64,000 bases of DNA, from the NCBI GenBank assembly GCA_033557465.1, contig CM066035.1:900705309-900769308 (forward strand), in the 5' to 3' direction. Under the pieces are notes generated by a model. The model searched no databases. It was not told where the DNA came from and saw nothing but the letters and a program-made list of their open reading frames with translations. Position 1 is the first letter of the stretch. Every line of letters starts with the position of its first letter. Below are positions 42,600 to 53,494 of this stretch, one piece after another. Source of the stretch: Ichthyophis bannanicus. Taxonomy: Eukaryota > Chordata > Amphibia > Gymnophiona > Ichthyophiidae. The translations under genes and the position numbers were made by a program.

Positions 42600-45172
42600 C
42601 GAAGCAGCCACAGAGGCATAGCCTCAACCTGTACAGGAGTACAAGCCATGCCAAAAATTCCACAATTGCTCAGTCGAAGCACTGGGAGCCCCAGGGACCC
42701 CTTTTTGGCTGCACTTGAGAGCAGAATGCCCCCCTCCACACAAGGAGCATGCATGTTGGAATTTGCAATCCAAGAAAGGGCAGGAGGATTTGTTAAAACT
42801 CCAAAAGACATCCCCAGACCCTGCTCGCCCAAGCTCTCTGGTGGACCCTGACCATCCCTGCCTAAAAAAAGTGACTAGTTCCTGTTGCTGGTGCCAGGTT
42901 TTGATGTCTGGTGGGATTTACCAGTCCTACCAGGCATCAAAACCGCTTGGACCAACATCCGAGTCAGCCACAAATTAATGTCCTGATTTCTCCAGGACAC
43001 ATCATAATTTCATCATAATTCAACCAGGTCCACCCCTCATGGGTCTGAAAAGCCTCAAGTCAGCATAAGCTAAAAGAAAGTCTGTACTGCTCCGGCATGT
43101 GATGATCCCAGACACTAGCCAGACACAAGAAAACCCTGGTCCAATTTACCACATTACGAGAGATCTTCTTGAGCATACCCGCCTTCTCGTCCTCCTTCCT
43201 CTTCTTCCTGCTCTCCCCCAAACACTTCCTCCCCTCCAGAAGGCAAAAAATATCAATATAACGTTTCTTCCTAATCTATGTCGAAGAGCGTGCAGAATGC
43301 CCGTCCATAACTCAGAAAAAGCCATCACAGTCGGAGCCCCATCCCCCACTGCGCCGCCAGGAACGGCACCTGCAGAACCATGCTCCCACATTACTGCCAA
43401 ACCCGAAGATGACTAGGACAAATTGGAAGAGGAGTATCAAAAGAGGAATTAGATCCCCGACAGCACCTTTGAGAATGCTTACGCTTCCTGGCGTCCTTGC
43501 CTGACGCATGCCCCACTGAACTGCTCACTAGACCAGCCCGATTGCCCTTCCCCAACGTAGATGCCGTCACCTTCAGCAGCAGGTACCCCATACTACTACT
43601 ACCTGAGCATTTGTATAGCGCTACAAGACATACGCAGTGCTGCACAGACATGTAAGAGACAGTCCCTGCTCATCAGAGCTTACAATCTAATCAAGACAGA
43701 CAACACAGTAGGTGTAGACAGGGATACATCTAGGTGGAATGGTAAGGAACACAAAGGAGATCAGGTGAGTCAAGATCAGACAGCAGCAGTGAAGAGGTGA
43801 GTTTTCAGCTTGGATTTGAAAAGGGCCAGAGAAGGCTCCAGATGTACAGATTCAGGTAGCTTGTTCCAGGAATAAGGAGCAGCAAGGTGAAAGGAGTGAA
43901 GTCTGGAAATAACAATAGAAGAGAAGGGCACAGATAGAAGCAGTTTTCCAGAAGAGTGGAGTTTCCGGGGAGGGGTATAAGGAGGTATAAGAGAGGAGCT
44001 GCAGAGTGAATGCACTTATAGGTCAGCAGGAGAAGTTTGAACTGGATGCAGAAACAGATAGAGAACCAATGAAGTGACATGAGAAGAGGGGTAATATGAG
44101 CATGACGAGGCTGGAGGAAGATACACCGTGCAGCAAACTGTTGAACAGTTTGAAGGGGAGAGGGATGATTCAGAGGGAGAGAGATGCTGGAACAGGGGCA
44201 AGCAGTACTGGCCCTGGCTGAGGAACAGCTTTACTGTCAGCACATTGGACCTTGAGTTCCGATGGAAGCACGGGCCGATCTTGCCTGCCACCGCCATCCG
44301 GCCCATCCTAGCAAATACCCCCCATGGTCAAGGCGATGCTGCACCTCCAAATGACACCTGTGGAGAAACCAAAGGAGAAAAAGAGGCAGGGGGCAAAGCA
44401 GCAGACACCCCCCACTGCCCAACCAGGCCATGAAAATTTGGATGGACCTTGACCCCCACCTGACCAATAATTCCATACAGCCAGGAGGATGGGGGCCATT
44501 GGATGAACCAGAAAACTCTGTTGGATAAACTGAAGGCTCCGCCTAACCCCAGTCCCCAAAAGGGGCCATCCCCTGAGGATGGGCAACCAATCCAAATCCC
44601 CCACCAAAAGTCCCAAGGGACCCCAAAGCCATAAGCAGGCCCAGACAACACAGTGGCTCCCCAAAGCCACCAGCACCAGAAGGCCCAGTAGAGACTACCC
44701 CTACCCCCTCAAAGCCCCCAACAGCCTCGAGACCAAGACCCTCTAAAAGGGGAGCACACATAGGCTCAGTGCCTTCCCTACCTCCCTTCCCCGTGCACCT
44801 CTAACAGGATGGCCTACCCCAGCTGACCTCCTCCCAGGCCCATCAGACCCATTGAAACCTGGTAGGCCTGAGGACCAACCCCTACCTCTCCTCACAGTGG
44901 TCTGCCAACTCTCCCCACTCCTTGGCAATACTCGCCCAGACAAGCCCAGGAGACTGTGTCCCCAGCACCTCGGGATCCACAAAACGCACCTCCATGCCCC
45001 CATGAGACCTCAACTTACACCAGCAGCCGTCACAGTCTGATGCAGCAGAAGGCCCCACAGGAACTGGCTCCACCACAGTCACCTATCCATCATGCGGCAT
45101 GCCTATCTTCGCCATGGGAGGAGCAGCAGAACCCGCCGGCACAGATGCGGCCTTCGCACGCCGCTTAGGCAT
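42600..45172 (-). pseudogene. Ngaro gag relic, split by an L2 insertion
   Basis: The likely start is the ATG at 45,172 (MPKRRAKAASVPAGSAAPPM). The C-terminal nucleocapsid is recognisable at about 42,790-42,700: CKFQHACSLCGGGHSALKCS, a zinc-knuckle-like Cys/His pattern. Upstream, RRDI-type gag sequence (RNQDINLWLTRM) lies near 42,970. Between 43,591 and about 44,160 an L2 fragment interrupts it. The Pro-rich part at 44,230-45,000 has no recognised domain and frames are broken. Confidence 0.6.
43591..44160 (-). repeat. L2-like LINE 3' end inserted in Ngaro gag
   Basis: The minus strand from about 44,155 gives QQFAARCIFLQPRHAHITPL, LHWFSICFCIQFKLLLLTYK and CIHSAAPLLYLLIPL. In the next frame it gives RLHSFHLAAPYSWNKLPESV and FKSKLKTHLFTAAV. 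It closes with TTGTAAGCTCTGATGAGCAG, a TAGCGCTATACAAATGCTCA block and a (GTA)n tail at 43,591. The 3' UTR resembles the plus-strand L2 tail at 12,740-12,830. Confidence 0.8.
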
Positions 45173-45699
45173 GCTGAGGGTGGGAGCACAACAAAATTAC
45201 CGCCACACCGAAGGACAACACTTCACTGCACACAGAGCTGGCAGCAATGAACAGGAATTTCCAGCCACAAGTACGCCAAACCCCACACAAAAGTAGCCAG
45301 AGGAGGGGAAACCAAACTCACCACAGACTGGCAACGAAATATACAAAAGCCGCCACAGAACGGAGCAGCCAGCTGACGGAAAGGAGGGAGGCAGCCGGAA
45401 TGGTAGGAAAAAATATCCTCACCAAGCCCCTCTCTTTCCTCCTGTCAGCCCATGGGGACCGCCGATTGATTCACTTCCCGTTTTCAGGAAGGGAGCCAAT
45501 CATTTTAAATGGTGCCTTGCTGCTAGCGTTCCCCCACCTCTTGAACCACACACGGGTGGCCAGGCCCATAGCCCCACATCCACCCAATCCTCTCTGGCCT
45601 TCCCAAACTGTGGGGCAGGAGTCCCGCTGAATACAGTGCCATGCACCCAGTTATGGGCAGCCACCTGGGGACCCCTACCCCATGGCCTAGTCATTTCAG

Positions 45700-46500
45700 A
45701 AATGCTACAGATTTAGTGTCCATCAAACTTAGAAACTTCAAAATTTAATTTACATGTATTCAATCATCCCAAGAACAACCTTGAGGACTGGCTAGTACCA
45801 GCTCAAATAAAAAAATTGTCATCCAACAATCTCCATCATAACCTGATATTAGCCATCCTGAAAATGAGCTACACATAAAGTAGCTACCGACGGGACCACT
45901 GTAGTCCCATAGCTATACCATTACAATGAAGAAAAAAACCCTTTTGATGAAAACAAAAATAATTGTTACAAAGGACTAGTTTAAATAGTTACAAAACATA
46001 AAACATAGGTTTTGGAATCCTAGATGGCATCAGCTCGCATCAGCTCTCCCCTGTCTAATGATTCTATAATCTCTAAAGCTTCTTGCAGGTCCACATTGGT
46101 ATACAATGAATTTATATTCAACATAACCAGCCATACATCACCTCTAAATCTTGTACATCCACTAAAATCTTCAATAAATGTGTACTAACCTTTAACATGA
46201 ATGGGAATTCATAGCCATATGATTCAAAAACTGATCTGCTAACATAAAGGCTCAAACATCATCTAATCTATCCAGGATGACAACAGAATTATGAACCTTG
46301 GGGTACTGTACTAAAAACAAAATGGGATTTGAATTGTTTTTAAATCAAGAATTTACTTTCTTTAGGAGCAAGATAACCAGCTGCCACTCCTTGCTGGACC
46401 AATCTCTTGATTTTTTTGTGATAACTCCAAAGTAGGAGCTGCATCATAATCACCACTCATAATAAAAAAACATCTACAAATTGTCTCTATATTTCACAAT
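45700..46500 (-). pseudogene. Penelope-like element RT, N-terminal part (minus copy)
   Basis: Degenerate PLE reverse transcriptase. Reading leftward: GVAAGYLAPKESKFL, KQFKSHFVFSTVP, then a damaged stretch, STHLLKILVDVQDL at 46,180, SLYTN-like remains (MWTCKKL at about 46,090) and GTTVVPSVATLCVAHFQ at about 45,880. The pattern matches the order of PLE palm motifs, but stops and frameshifts are dense. The right boundary meets the 3' UTR of the piece at 46,570-47,473, so two minus-strand PLE parts lie in tandem. The left boundary meets the Ngaro relic. Confidence 0.55.
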
Positions 46501-46569
46501 GGCAATGCTGTTTTGATAGTATCACTACTGCTCATTGATTTGAGAGGAGTGTTGCTTTAAGATGGAATC

Positions 46570-47473
46570 TAGGCGTACAGCATTATAAGAGACACTGTGA
46601 CAAGATTTGCTCTTAACCACACCATTTTTATTTGTGTTGAGCCAGTGTCCTCTTTGTTGTCATATTTGCTCTTAAAGTCCACCAAAAAAGATACCGTAAA
46701 AATCCTTCTATTTTTATTAGTTTTTGTCGGACATAAACTGTGAGAGAAAGACACTTCAAATCTTCCCCAAACCACAATACATGTCCCTTTTATTCATCTA
46801 ATAAATCTAAGATGCGGGCTTGTAAATCAAATAAAAATAATAACACTTATCTGGTCATACGCGCGACGTGCACGTTTCAGGGGGGACCCCCTGTATCAAG
46901 CGCTCCCAACATGAATCCAGTGTGTTAAAATCTTCTTCACAACCGTCAAAAAACGCCAAACATTTGGTGTTAAAAAAGGGATACCATCTCACGATTGGCT
47001 AATTACAAACCGCCCATCACCTCAGAACACCAATCACTAGCAAGGGATTCCCACACATCAGGGAACTCCCTGCTGTGAAAGACTGTGCATCAACCAACTC
47101 CCAACCAATCAATGTCCCGATTCAGTCCAGCGGGAGAGACAGCCTGTAAAAGGAAAATCCAACGTTACTCAAGCCTGCGTAATTTCACTAAACGATCCCC
47201 TCCTCGAGGATCCGCCGGAACATGGTCAATAATAGTCCACTTCAGTTCTTCAAAATTATGATGGAACTCTAAGCAATGCTGAACCATCGGAGCCGTCAGT
47301 ACAGATTGACGAAGCCGGGAAGCGTGCTCACCCAGTCGAGTCTTAACCATTCTTGTAGTACTCCCCACATACCTTAATGAACAAGCGCATTCCAAAAAAT
47401 ACACCACAGAAGTAGAATTACATGTGGTCTGCCATCGCCGATGGAAAATCCGACCAGTGCTTAAATGAGTCCA
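46570..47473 (-). pseudogene. Penelope-like element 3' part with GIY-YIG endonuclease (minus copy)
   Basis: The frame 47,407-47,165 reads VYFLECACSLRYVGSTTRMV, then KTRLGEHASRLRQ, HCLEFHHNFEELKW and DHVPADPRGGDRLVKLRRLE. This is the GIY-YIG-type nuclease of PLEs (YFLEC and YVGST blocks, conserved Arg in the R-x3-KTR-x-GEH block). The 3' UTR runs to 46,570 and matches 54,283-54,610 of the plus copy closely. The protein stretch differs from the plus copy at about five of eighty residues. It starts abruptly at 47,473, back to back with the plus copy. Confidence 0.85.
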
Positions 47474-47959
47474 AACACATATTAAGTTTACCGCTCATAT
47501 TGCTTCTGAGCGAACAGAGTTTTTGGATATGGTGGTTTTTCGCGAAGGGACTTCTCTAGTCACTACCTTATATACAGGAAACCGGTTCAACGTAATAGCC
47601 TGTTGAACTATCATAGTTTTCATCCAGAGCCGTTACGGAAAGGTTTGCCTTATGGGCAATTTTTGAGGATCCGTCAGCTCTGTACTTCTATTGATCAATT
47701 CAAGCATCATGCACGGGATTTGATTGATAGATTATTATATAGGGGTTATCCTAAATCTGTGATTTCTCGGGCTTATCGTAGGGCTTTATATTCCCACCGA
47801 GAATGTTTTTTTGATTTTGAGTCGGTACAATCTTCGGTAGTGACTGATACTGTGACAGGAATTCTACCTTACATGAGCAATTCGTTTGCAGTTGTGAATA
47901 TTTTGAAAATGTATTGGCCGGTATTATCTTTACATTCCTGCTTTAATAAACCATTGAGA
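47466..47959 (+). pseudogene. Penelope-like element RT C-terminal part (plus copy, left of DIRS C)
   Basis: Opens with KFTAHIASERTEFLDMVVF and LVTTLYTGNRF, then a stop, then LLNYHSFHPEPLRKGLPYGQ, FLRIRQLCTSIDQFKHHARD, LLYRGYPKSVISRAYRRAL. The frame from 47,603 stays open to the insertion point; the last codons before DIRS C are AAC/AAA/CCA/TTG/AGA-type (NKPLR). The continuation is at 53,663. The 5' part of the RT, with the catalytic palm, is absent. Confidence 0.84.
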
Positions 47960-48150
47960 AAGCACAGTTACTTACCTGTAACAGGTGATCTCTGGGAACA
48001 GCAGGAATAAGTCTTCACATATGGGTATCGTCGGTACCGATGGAGCCTGCGCGGGAACGCTCCCCAGCATCCAGAAAGAAAGCTTTTGGGAGCATCCCAC
48101 AGCACCTGCGCGCTGCCTTCCCGCCTTTCCTAACTGCCTCTCTCCAGTTC
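47960..48150. repeat. left inverted terminal repeat of DIRS C
   Basis: Pairs with 53,495-53,662. Includes the palindrome TCGTCGGTACCGAT and the word AGCGCGCAGG in complement. Confidence 0.88.
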
Positions 48151-48234
48151 GAGTTTTAAGCTGAGACAAAGAGAGAGAGAGAGGAAAGGAAAAATAGATA
48201 GAGAGATACAACTCCTAGGGGAGGTGGGTGGGTT

Positions 48235-48330
48235 GTGAAGACTTATTCCTGCTGTTCCCAGAGATCACCTGTTACAGGTAAGTAACTGTGCTATCTCCAG
48301 GAACAAGCAGGAATCAGTCTTCACATATGG
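48235..48330. promoter_or_regulatory. internal complementary region of DIRS C
   Basis: GTGAAGACTTATTCCTGCTG to GTAAGTAACTGTGC complements the left end; TATCTCCAGGAACAAGCAGG to CACATATGGGG complements the right end. They abut at about 48,290. Confidence 0.88.
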
Positions 48331-48445
48331 GGACTCCCCAGCTAGAGATGCCTGGGAGATCTCCAAGTTTGTGAGTCCCTGAGAAGGGCTCTACCTCCCC
48401 TCATGGATCTTGGGCATCCAACCAGGGATGGGGGGCAGGAGTTGA

Positions 48446-51400
48446 TTAGGTATGGAACAGGTGTTTGAGAACAGCCTGACCAAACAAGGCATCCCGGCGG
48501 GAGTCCTTGTCCAAGCAGTAATGGGCTGTAAAGGTATGAACCGAGGCCCAGGTGGTCGCTCGACAGATTTGGTCGATGGACACAGAGTTTAGATGAGCCA
48601 TAGAGGCTGCCATGGCCCTCACATTGTGAGCTGTGACATGGCCCTCCAGAGAAAGGTTCTTACTCTGGTAGGCGAAGGAAATACACTGAGCAATAAAATT
48701 GGACAGAGTTCTCTTAGAGACTGGAAGTCCTAAATGAGAGGGATCAAAAGCAACAAATAGTTGAGAGGACTTTCTATGTTGCTGTGTCCTTTGTAAGTAA
48801 AAAGCAAGTGCTCTCTTACAATCCAGGGTATGAAGATTCCTCTCTGCACTTGATGCATGAGGTCCTGGAAAAAAGACAGGTAAATACACCTCCTGGTTCA
48901 GATAAAAAGGTGAGACCACTTTAGGCATAAAGTGTGGATTAGTCCTGAGGACTACCTTGTCATGATGGAACCTTGTATAAGGAGGATTAGCCACCAAGGC
49001 TTGCAGCTCACTGATACGGCGAGCTGAGGTGACTGCAATGAGAAAAATAACCTTCCAGGAAAGGAATTTCAAGGAGGTAGTGGCTAAGGGTTCAAAGGGT
49101 GGCTTCATGAGCTGGCCAAGAACAAAATTCAAATCCCATGCCACTGGAGGTGGTCTAATGGGAGGTTTAGTTAAAAGAAGGCCTCTCATAAATCTTGCAA
49201 TAAGAGGATGAGAGAAAATAGGATGTCCATTGAGAGGCTTAAGGGATGCTGCAATAGCACTCAAATGGACTCTTACTGAATTCGTTTTAAGGCCTGCATG
49301 GGATAAATGCAGTAAATACTCTAGTAAAAAATTCAGAGGTATTGCAAGAGGGTTAAGACCCTTCTCTGCACACCAAATGGTAAACCATTTCCATTTAAAA
49401 GCATAGGAACATCTAGTGGAAGGCTTTCTGGAAGCATGAAGGATATCCTTCACCTGCTGAGAAAGATGCACATCTTGAAGGTCTAGGCCTTCAGCAACCA
49501 GGCCCTGAGATGAAGAGACTGGGGATTTGGGTGCCACAACGTTCCCTCCTCCTGGGACAGGAGGTCTGGAGCAGATCCCAAGTCCAGGGAGGGAGCTTGA
49601 GAGATGAAGAAGTAGAGGGTACCACACTTGGTGTGGCCAACGTGGAGCTATGAGGATCATAGACCCTTTGTCTTTCTGAAGCTTGAACAGTGTCTTGGAA
49701 ATTAGGGGAATGGGTGGAAAGGCATAGAGGAAGTCTTGCCCCCAATGGAGGAAGGCATCCCTGGCCTGAACTCCCTGACACGGAATCCTGGAACAGAACC
49801 AGGGAAGTTTGGCATTCCACGGACTTGCAAACAGGTCTATGTCTGGGGTTCCCCAAATTCGAAAGATCCTGAATATGTGGTACCCATGGAGGGACCATTC
49901 GTGTGGAAGAAGAACTCGACTGAGTCTGTCTGACCAAGAGTTCTGAACCCCTGGAAGATACACTGCCATGAGATGAATTTGATGCTCTCTGGCGAAGGCC
50001 CACAATCTCAAAGCTTCATTGAAAAGTGACAGAGAGCCAGTCCCGCCCTGCTTGTTCACGTAGAACATGGCTACTTGGTTGTCCGTGCAGATGAGGACTG
50101 TCTTGTAGCTGAGCAGGGTGTGGAAGACTCTGAGAGCTAGAAAAATTGCTCTGAGCTCCAAGAGGTTGATATGTAGAGATGTCTCCTGTGGAGACCAGAT
50201 GCCTTGGATGGAGAGATCTTGTAGATGAGCTCCCCAACCCCTTGGAGAGGCATCTGTTGTAAGGGTTGCTTGGGGTAGCAACTGTTGAAAGGGGGACCCC
50301 AGCAACAGATTCTGAGTGGACTTCCACCACTGGAGAGACCAAAAGAGGCGACTGGAGGTTGCTATTTTGTCTGACAGGCACCCTGATGCCTGGGTCCATT
50401 GGGTGGACAGAGTCCACTGAGCTGCTCGCATGTGAAGGCGAGCGTAAGGAACCACATGCACGGTGGATGCCATGTGGCCTAACAGTTGTAACATCTCTCG
50501 AACAGTTAAATGGGACTTTAACTGAACTTGTGAGGCTAACTGCACCAATCGGAGGCAACAGGCTTGGGGAAGATAGGCCCTTGCAGTTGTGGTATCCAGC
50601 AAAGCCCCTATGAACTCTAATGACTGAGTAGGGGTGAGATGTGATTTTGGGATGTTTATTACCAGTCCCAGATACTGAAGAACACGCCTTGTGCAGGGTA
50701 GGGAAGTCTGGGCCTCTGTCTGGGATGGAGCTCGGATGAGCCAGTCGTCCAGATATGGGAATACAAATATTCCTAGAGTGCGTAGAAATGCAGCTACCAC
50801 TGCCATGCATTTTGTGAACACTCTTGGAGCAGAGGCCAGACCAAAAGGAAGCACTCTGTATTGGTAGTGCTTTCCCTGATAAAGGAACCGAAGGAACCTT
50901 CTGTGTGTTGGATGGATGTGGACATGGGTGTACGCATCCTTGAGATCTAGAGAACAAAGCCAATCCTGACTCTGAAGGTATGGAAGGAGAGCACCGAGAG
51001 AAATCATCTTGAATTTCTCCTTGCATAGAAACTTGTTCAATTCTCTGAGATCTAATATGGGTCTGTAGCCCCCTGTTTTCTTTGGAATAAGAAAATAGGG
51101 GGAGTAGAACCCTGAACCCTGTTGAAGAAGGGGTACTTCTTCTATTGCCCTTTGGGTAAGAAGGGTAGCAATCTCCTGGCCCAGAAGGTCGAGGAGAGAT
51201 GTTGGAGAATTGAACTGTCTCACCATGGTGTGAGGAGGAAGGTTTAAGAAATGAAGCTTGTACCCCTCCCTTATGATGGAGAGGGTCCATTGCTCTGCTG
51301 TGATTTGTTCCCATCTGGGAGCAAAGTGAGCTAACCTTCCTGGAATGGTGAGAGGCTCTGGTTCTTCTAGAGCCAGAAAGGCTAAGTTCTCTAGTTGTAA

Positions 51401-51526
51401 GTCAAAGGCCCTGAGGAGGCTGAGGCTGTTGGGCAGTAGCAGTCCTTGCAGCCTTAGGCTTGGCTTGTTTAGGTTGTTGCTGATGCTTTGCAGCAAAACG
51501 ACCTGCAGAAGATGCCTGGTGACCAT
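48446..51526 (-). CDS. DIRS pol: RT, RNase H, MT-like region, tyrosine recombinase
   Basis: An uninterrupted frame of 1026 codons starting at an ATG. RT: YFLIPKKTGGYRPILDLREL (residues 145-164), LDLKDAYTHVHI, VLPFGLASAPRVFTK, catalytic YLDD at 259-262. RNase H: TTDASPRGWGAHL (423-435), ELRA (457-460), TDNQ (481-484) and WSDRLSR (531-537), so all acidic positions are kept. Residues about 555-645 (PDIDLFASPWN, YAFPPIPLI, IAPRWPHQVW) correspond to the methyltransferase-like segment reported in DIRS elements. Recombinase: SARRISEL with Arg 837, HNVR (His 967, Arg 970), His 997 and Tyr 1003. It overlaps the gag end by 125 bases in the +1 frame. Predicted roles are cDNA synthesis and circle integration. 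No inactivating change is visible. Confidence 0.95.
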   Translation of the reverse strand: MVTRHLLQVVLLQSISNNLNKPSLRLQGLLLPNSLSLLRAFDLQLENLAFLALEEPEPLTIPGRLAHFAPRWEQITAEQWTLSIIREGYKLHFLNLPPHTMVRQFNSPTSLLDLLGQEIATLLTQRAIEEVPLLQQGSGFYSPYFLIPKKTGGYRPILDLRELNKFLCKEKFKMISLGALLPYLQSQDWLCSLDLKDAYTHVHIHPTHRRFLRFLYQGKHYQYRVLPFGLASAPRVFTKCMAVVAAFLRTLGIFVFPYLDDWLIRAPSQTEAQTSLPCTRRVLQYLGLVINIPKSHLTPTQSLEFIGALLDTTTARAYLPQACCLRLVQLASQVQLKSHLTVREMLQLLGHMASTVHVVPYARLHMRAAQWTLSTQWTQASGCLSDKIATSSRLFWSLQWWKSTQNLLLGSPFQQLLPQATLTTDASPRGWGAHLQDLSIQGIWSPQETSLHINLLELRAIFLALRVFHTLLSYKTVLICTDNQVAMFYVNKQGGTGSLSLFNEALRLWAFAREHQIHLMAVYLPGVQNSWSDRLSRVLLPHEWSLHGYHIFRIFRIWGTPDIDLFASPWNAKLPWFCSRIPCQGVQARDAFLHWGQDFLYAFPPIPLISKTLFKLQKDKGSMILIAPRWPHQVWYPLLLHLSSSLPGLGICSRPPVPGGGNVVAPKSPVSSSQGLVAEGLDLQDVHLSQQVKDILHASRKPSTRCSYAFKWKWFTIWCAEKGLNPLAIPLNFLLEYLLHLSHAGLKTNSVRVHLSAIAASLKPLNGHPIFSHPLIARFMRGLLLTKPPIRPPPVAWDLNFVLGQLMKPPFEPLATTSLKFLSWKVIFLIAVTSARRISELQALVANPPYTRFHHDKVVLRTNPHFMPKVVSPFYLNQEVYLPVFFPGPHASSAERNLHTLDCKRALAFYLQRTQQHRKSSQLFVAFDPSHLGLPVSKRTLSNFIAQCISFAYQSKNLSLEGHVTAHNVRAMAASMAHLNSVSIDQICRATTWASVHTFTAHYCLDKDSRRDALFGQAVLKHLFHT

Positions 51527-53282
51527 AACCCGTATAATATTTCCCTTTTTTGGGAAAGAAAGCCTTTTTGAATAACCTTTTTCTAACAGGAGCAGAAGTA
51601 GACTTTGAAAGTCTATCTAAGGCAGAATTCTCAGCATCCATCTGAGTGGCCTTTGCTTGCCAATCCTTGCCAAAAAGGGTTTCACCTGTACAAGGAAGAT
51701 TTCCTAATCCATCCTGGACCCAGGGTTCCAAATCAGAAGCTTGTAACCAAGCAAGTCTGCGTGCACCTATGGCAATAGCCGAGGCTCTGCTGGCACACTC
51801 AAAAGAGTCAAAGGCTGCACGGTTGGAAAATTTGGAAACATCCTGGGCATGTTTAAGCCAGGTGAGAAACTCCTCCCTTTTATCTTCTGAGACAAAAGGA
51901 GATAAAGTTTGCAGATGATCTGTAACTTCCTTTAGAAACATCCCCATATAGAGACTATAGGAGTTGATTCTGGCAGTAAGCATATTGGCCTGGAAGATTC
52001 TCCAGCCAAAAGCATCCAAAGTTCTGCATTCTCTTCCTGGAGGATTAGATGAGTGTCTCTTTGCACTCTTTATCTTCTTCATAGCAGACTCCACCACAAT
52101 AGAGTGGTGAGGAAACTGAGTCTTATGAAAGCCAGGACAAGGAGGAACACGGCACATGGTGTCCAACCTGTGAGAATGAGGGGAGATAGTAAGAGGTGTC
52201 TCCCGTATGCCCAACATGTGATCATAAAGGATCTCATGAATTGGTAAAGTAGCTGCCTCTTTAGGAGCCTTAGGATATTGTAAAATATCCAATTTCTTGG
52301 CTCTAGGCTCTGGTTCAGGGGCCACTGAAATAGAGAGGCCCCTGGCCACTTCCCTAATGAAGTCTTGAAAAGACAAGTCTTCTGGAGGAGACATTCTTCT
52401 TTTTGGAGAAGAGGGCTCCTGAGGAAGGAGTACCGATGCTTCGACAGAAGCCTCTGATTCATCAGAGTCTGCGGAGTAATCGAAGTATCGCCTGTCTGGA
52501 TGCTCTTGCAAAGCCCGATACGCGTACCGAGTGGTATCGACATCGGGAGTGATGGGTACCGATTCGGTACCGATGGGCATCACAGAACAGGGTACCGCTG
52601 CAGTCGACACCGGAGCCGATGTCGATGCAATCGGTACCGGCACTGGAACCGATATCGGTGCCGGTGCCGGAGCCGGAGCCGGAACCGGTACCGACAACTA
52701 AGTTTGTTGCGGTACCGGAGGCGTCGCAGCTTGTATGAATGCCGTAATGGCACGCTGCATGGTCAGAATATTCTGATCCATCGACGCAACCAATGTCTGG
52801 ATGTCGGTACCAGTGGAAACCACCGGTACCCCAGAACATGGCAACAGGTGATCGGTCGAGGCCACGCCATCGATGTCAACCTGTGACCCCATAGATGAAG
52901 CTTTGGAAGCCGGAGCTTCCCGCAGGGGTAATTTTGCCGGTGCAGGATCCTCGAGAGCAAGCCCGGAGGTATCTCGATACTTAGAGGGAGATCTAGCCTT
53001 CGAGGACCGGCTGGACTTATGTTTGGTTACCTGAGATCCATGAGAGGAAGAAGCAGCCCTGGAAGATGTCGATGCCACCGAAGCTGCATCAGAGGGAAAC
53101 AGGGTACTGAGCTTGGCCGCTCGATTCTGTCGACCTCTTTTAGACATCATGGAACAGGACTCACAATCGGTGATGGAGTGGTCAGGGCCCAAACATTTTA
53201 GACACCAGTCATGGGTGTCGGTGATAGAAAGAGTACCACTGCACTTCGTGCACTTTTTAAACCCAGAAGCGGGCTTTTCCAT
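51402..53282 (-). pseudogene. DIRS gag, copy C (one in-frame TAG)
   Basis: The start is the ATG at 53,282 (MEKPASGFKKC). An N-terminal ribbon CTKC-x13-CLKC with LGPDH is followed by a Ser/Arg-rich part. Then comes a low-complexity Val/Pro/Ala stretch (SVPVPAPAPAPAPISVPVP) coded by GGTACC-rich DNA. The conserved VPPCPGFHKTQFPHHSIVVE and the capsid-like SFECASRASAIAIGARRLAW follow, and it ends at 51,402. The frame is continuous for 626 codons except for a single TAG at 52,700-52,698, just inside the low-complexity stretch. Either this is a recent nonsense mutation or suppression is used. Gag would form particles around element RNA. Confidence 0.85.
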
Positions 53283-53494
53283 GAGGAAAATTTTGCTAGG
53301 CCTAAGGCCCAAAAGGAAAAATTGCACAGAAGTGGGAAACGGTAGTTTGTTTTTTTGTTTTTTTTAAAAGAAAGAAGAAAAGACCGGCGGTACCGGTCCA
53401 ACATCGAAGAAGGCAGACGCGCGACCAAAGAAATAAAGAAAAATAAAGAACTTCTTCAGCGGTGACAGGAACACGACCTGCTGGCTCCGCGGAA

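Larger units (their letters stand above)
40150..45690 (-). mobile_element. Ngaro-like YR retrotransposon relic
   Basis: Domains on the minus strand in order: gag with a zinc-knuckle end, the start of RT, the last part of RNase H, a tyrosine recombinase and an SGNH/GDSL hydrolase. A hydrolase after a YR is known from vertebrate Ngaro elements, which supports the assignment. Both ends are approximate; a weak similarity of CCTGGGG-containing words near 40,180 and 45,665 could reflect split direct repeats but is not convincing. An L2 fragment (43,591-44,160) sits in gag. All frames are broken. Confidence 0.72.

Noticed and set aside
46570..47165. A hammerhead ribozyme in the Penelope-like 3' part
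   Set aside because: Such ribozymes are known in some PLEs, but I did not find the CTGATGA and GAAA core in the right order in either copy.
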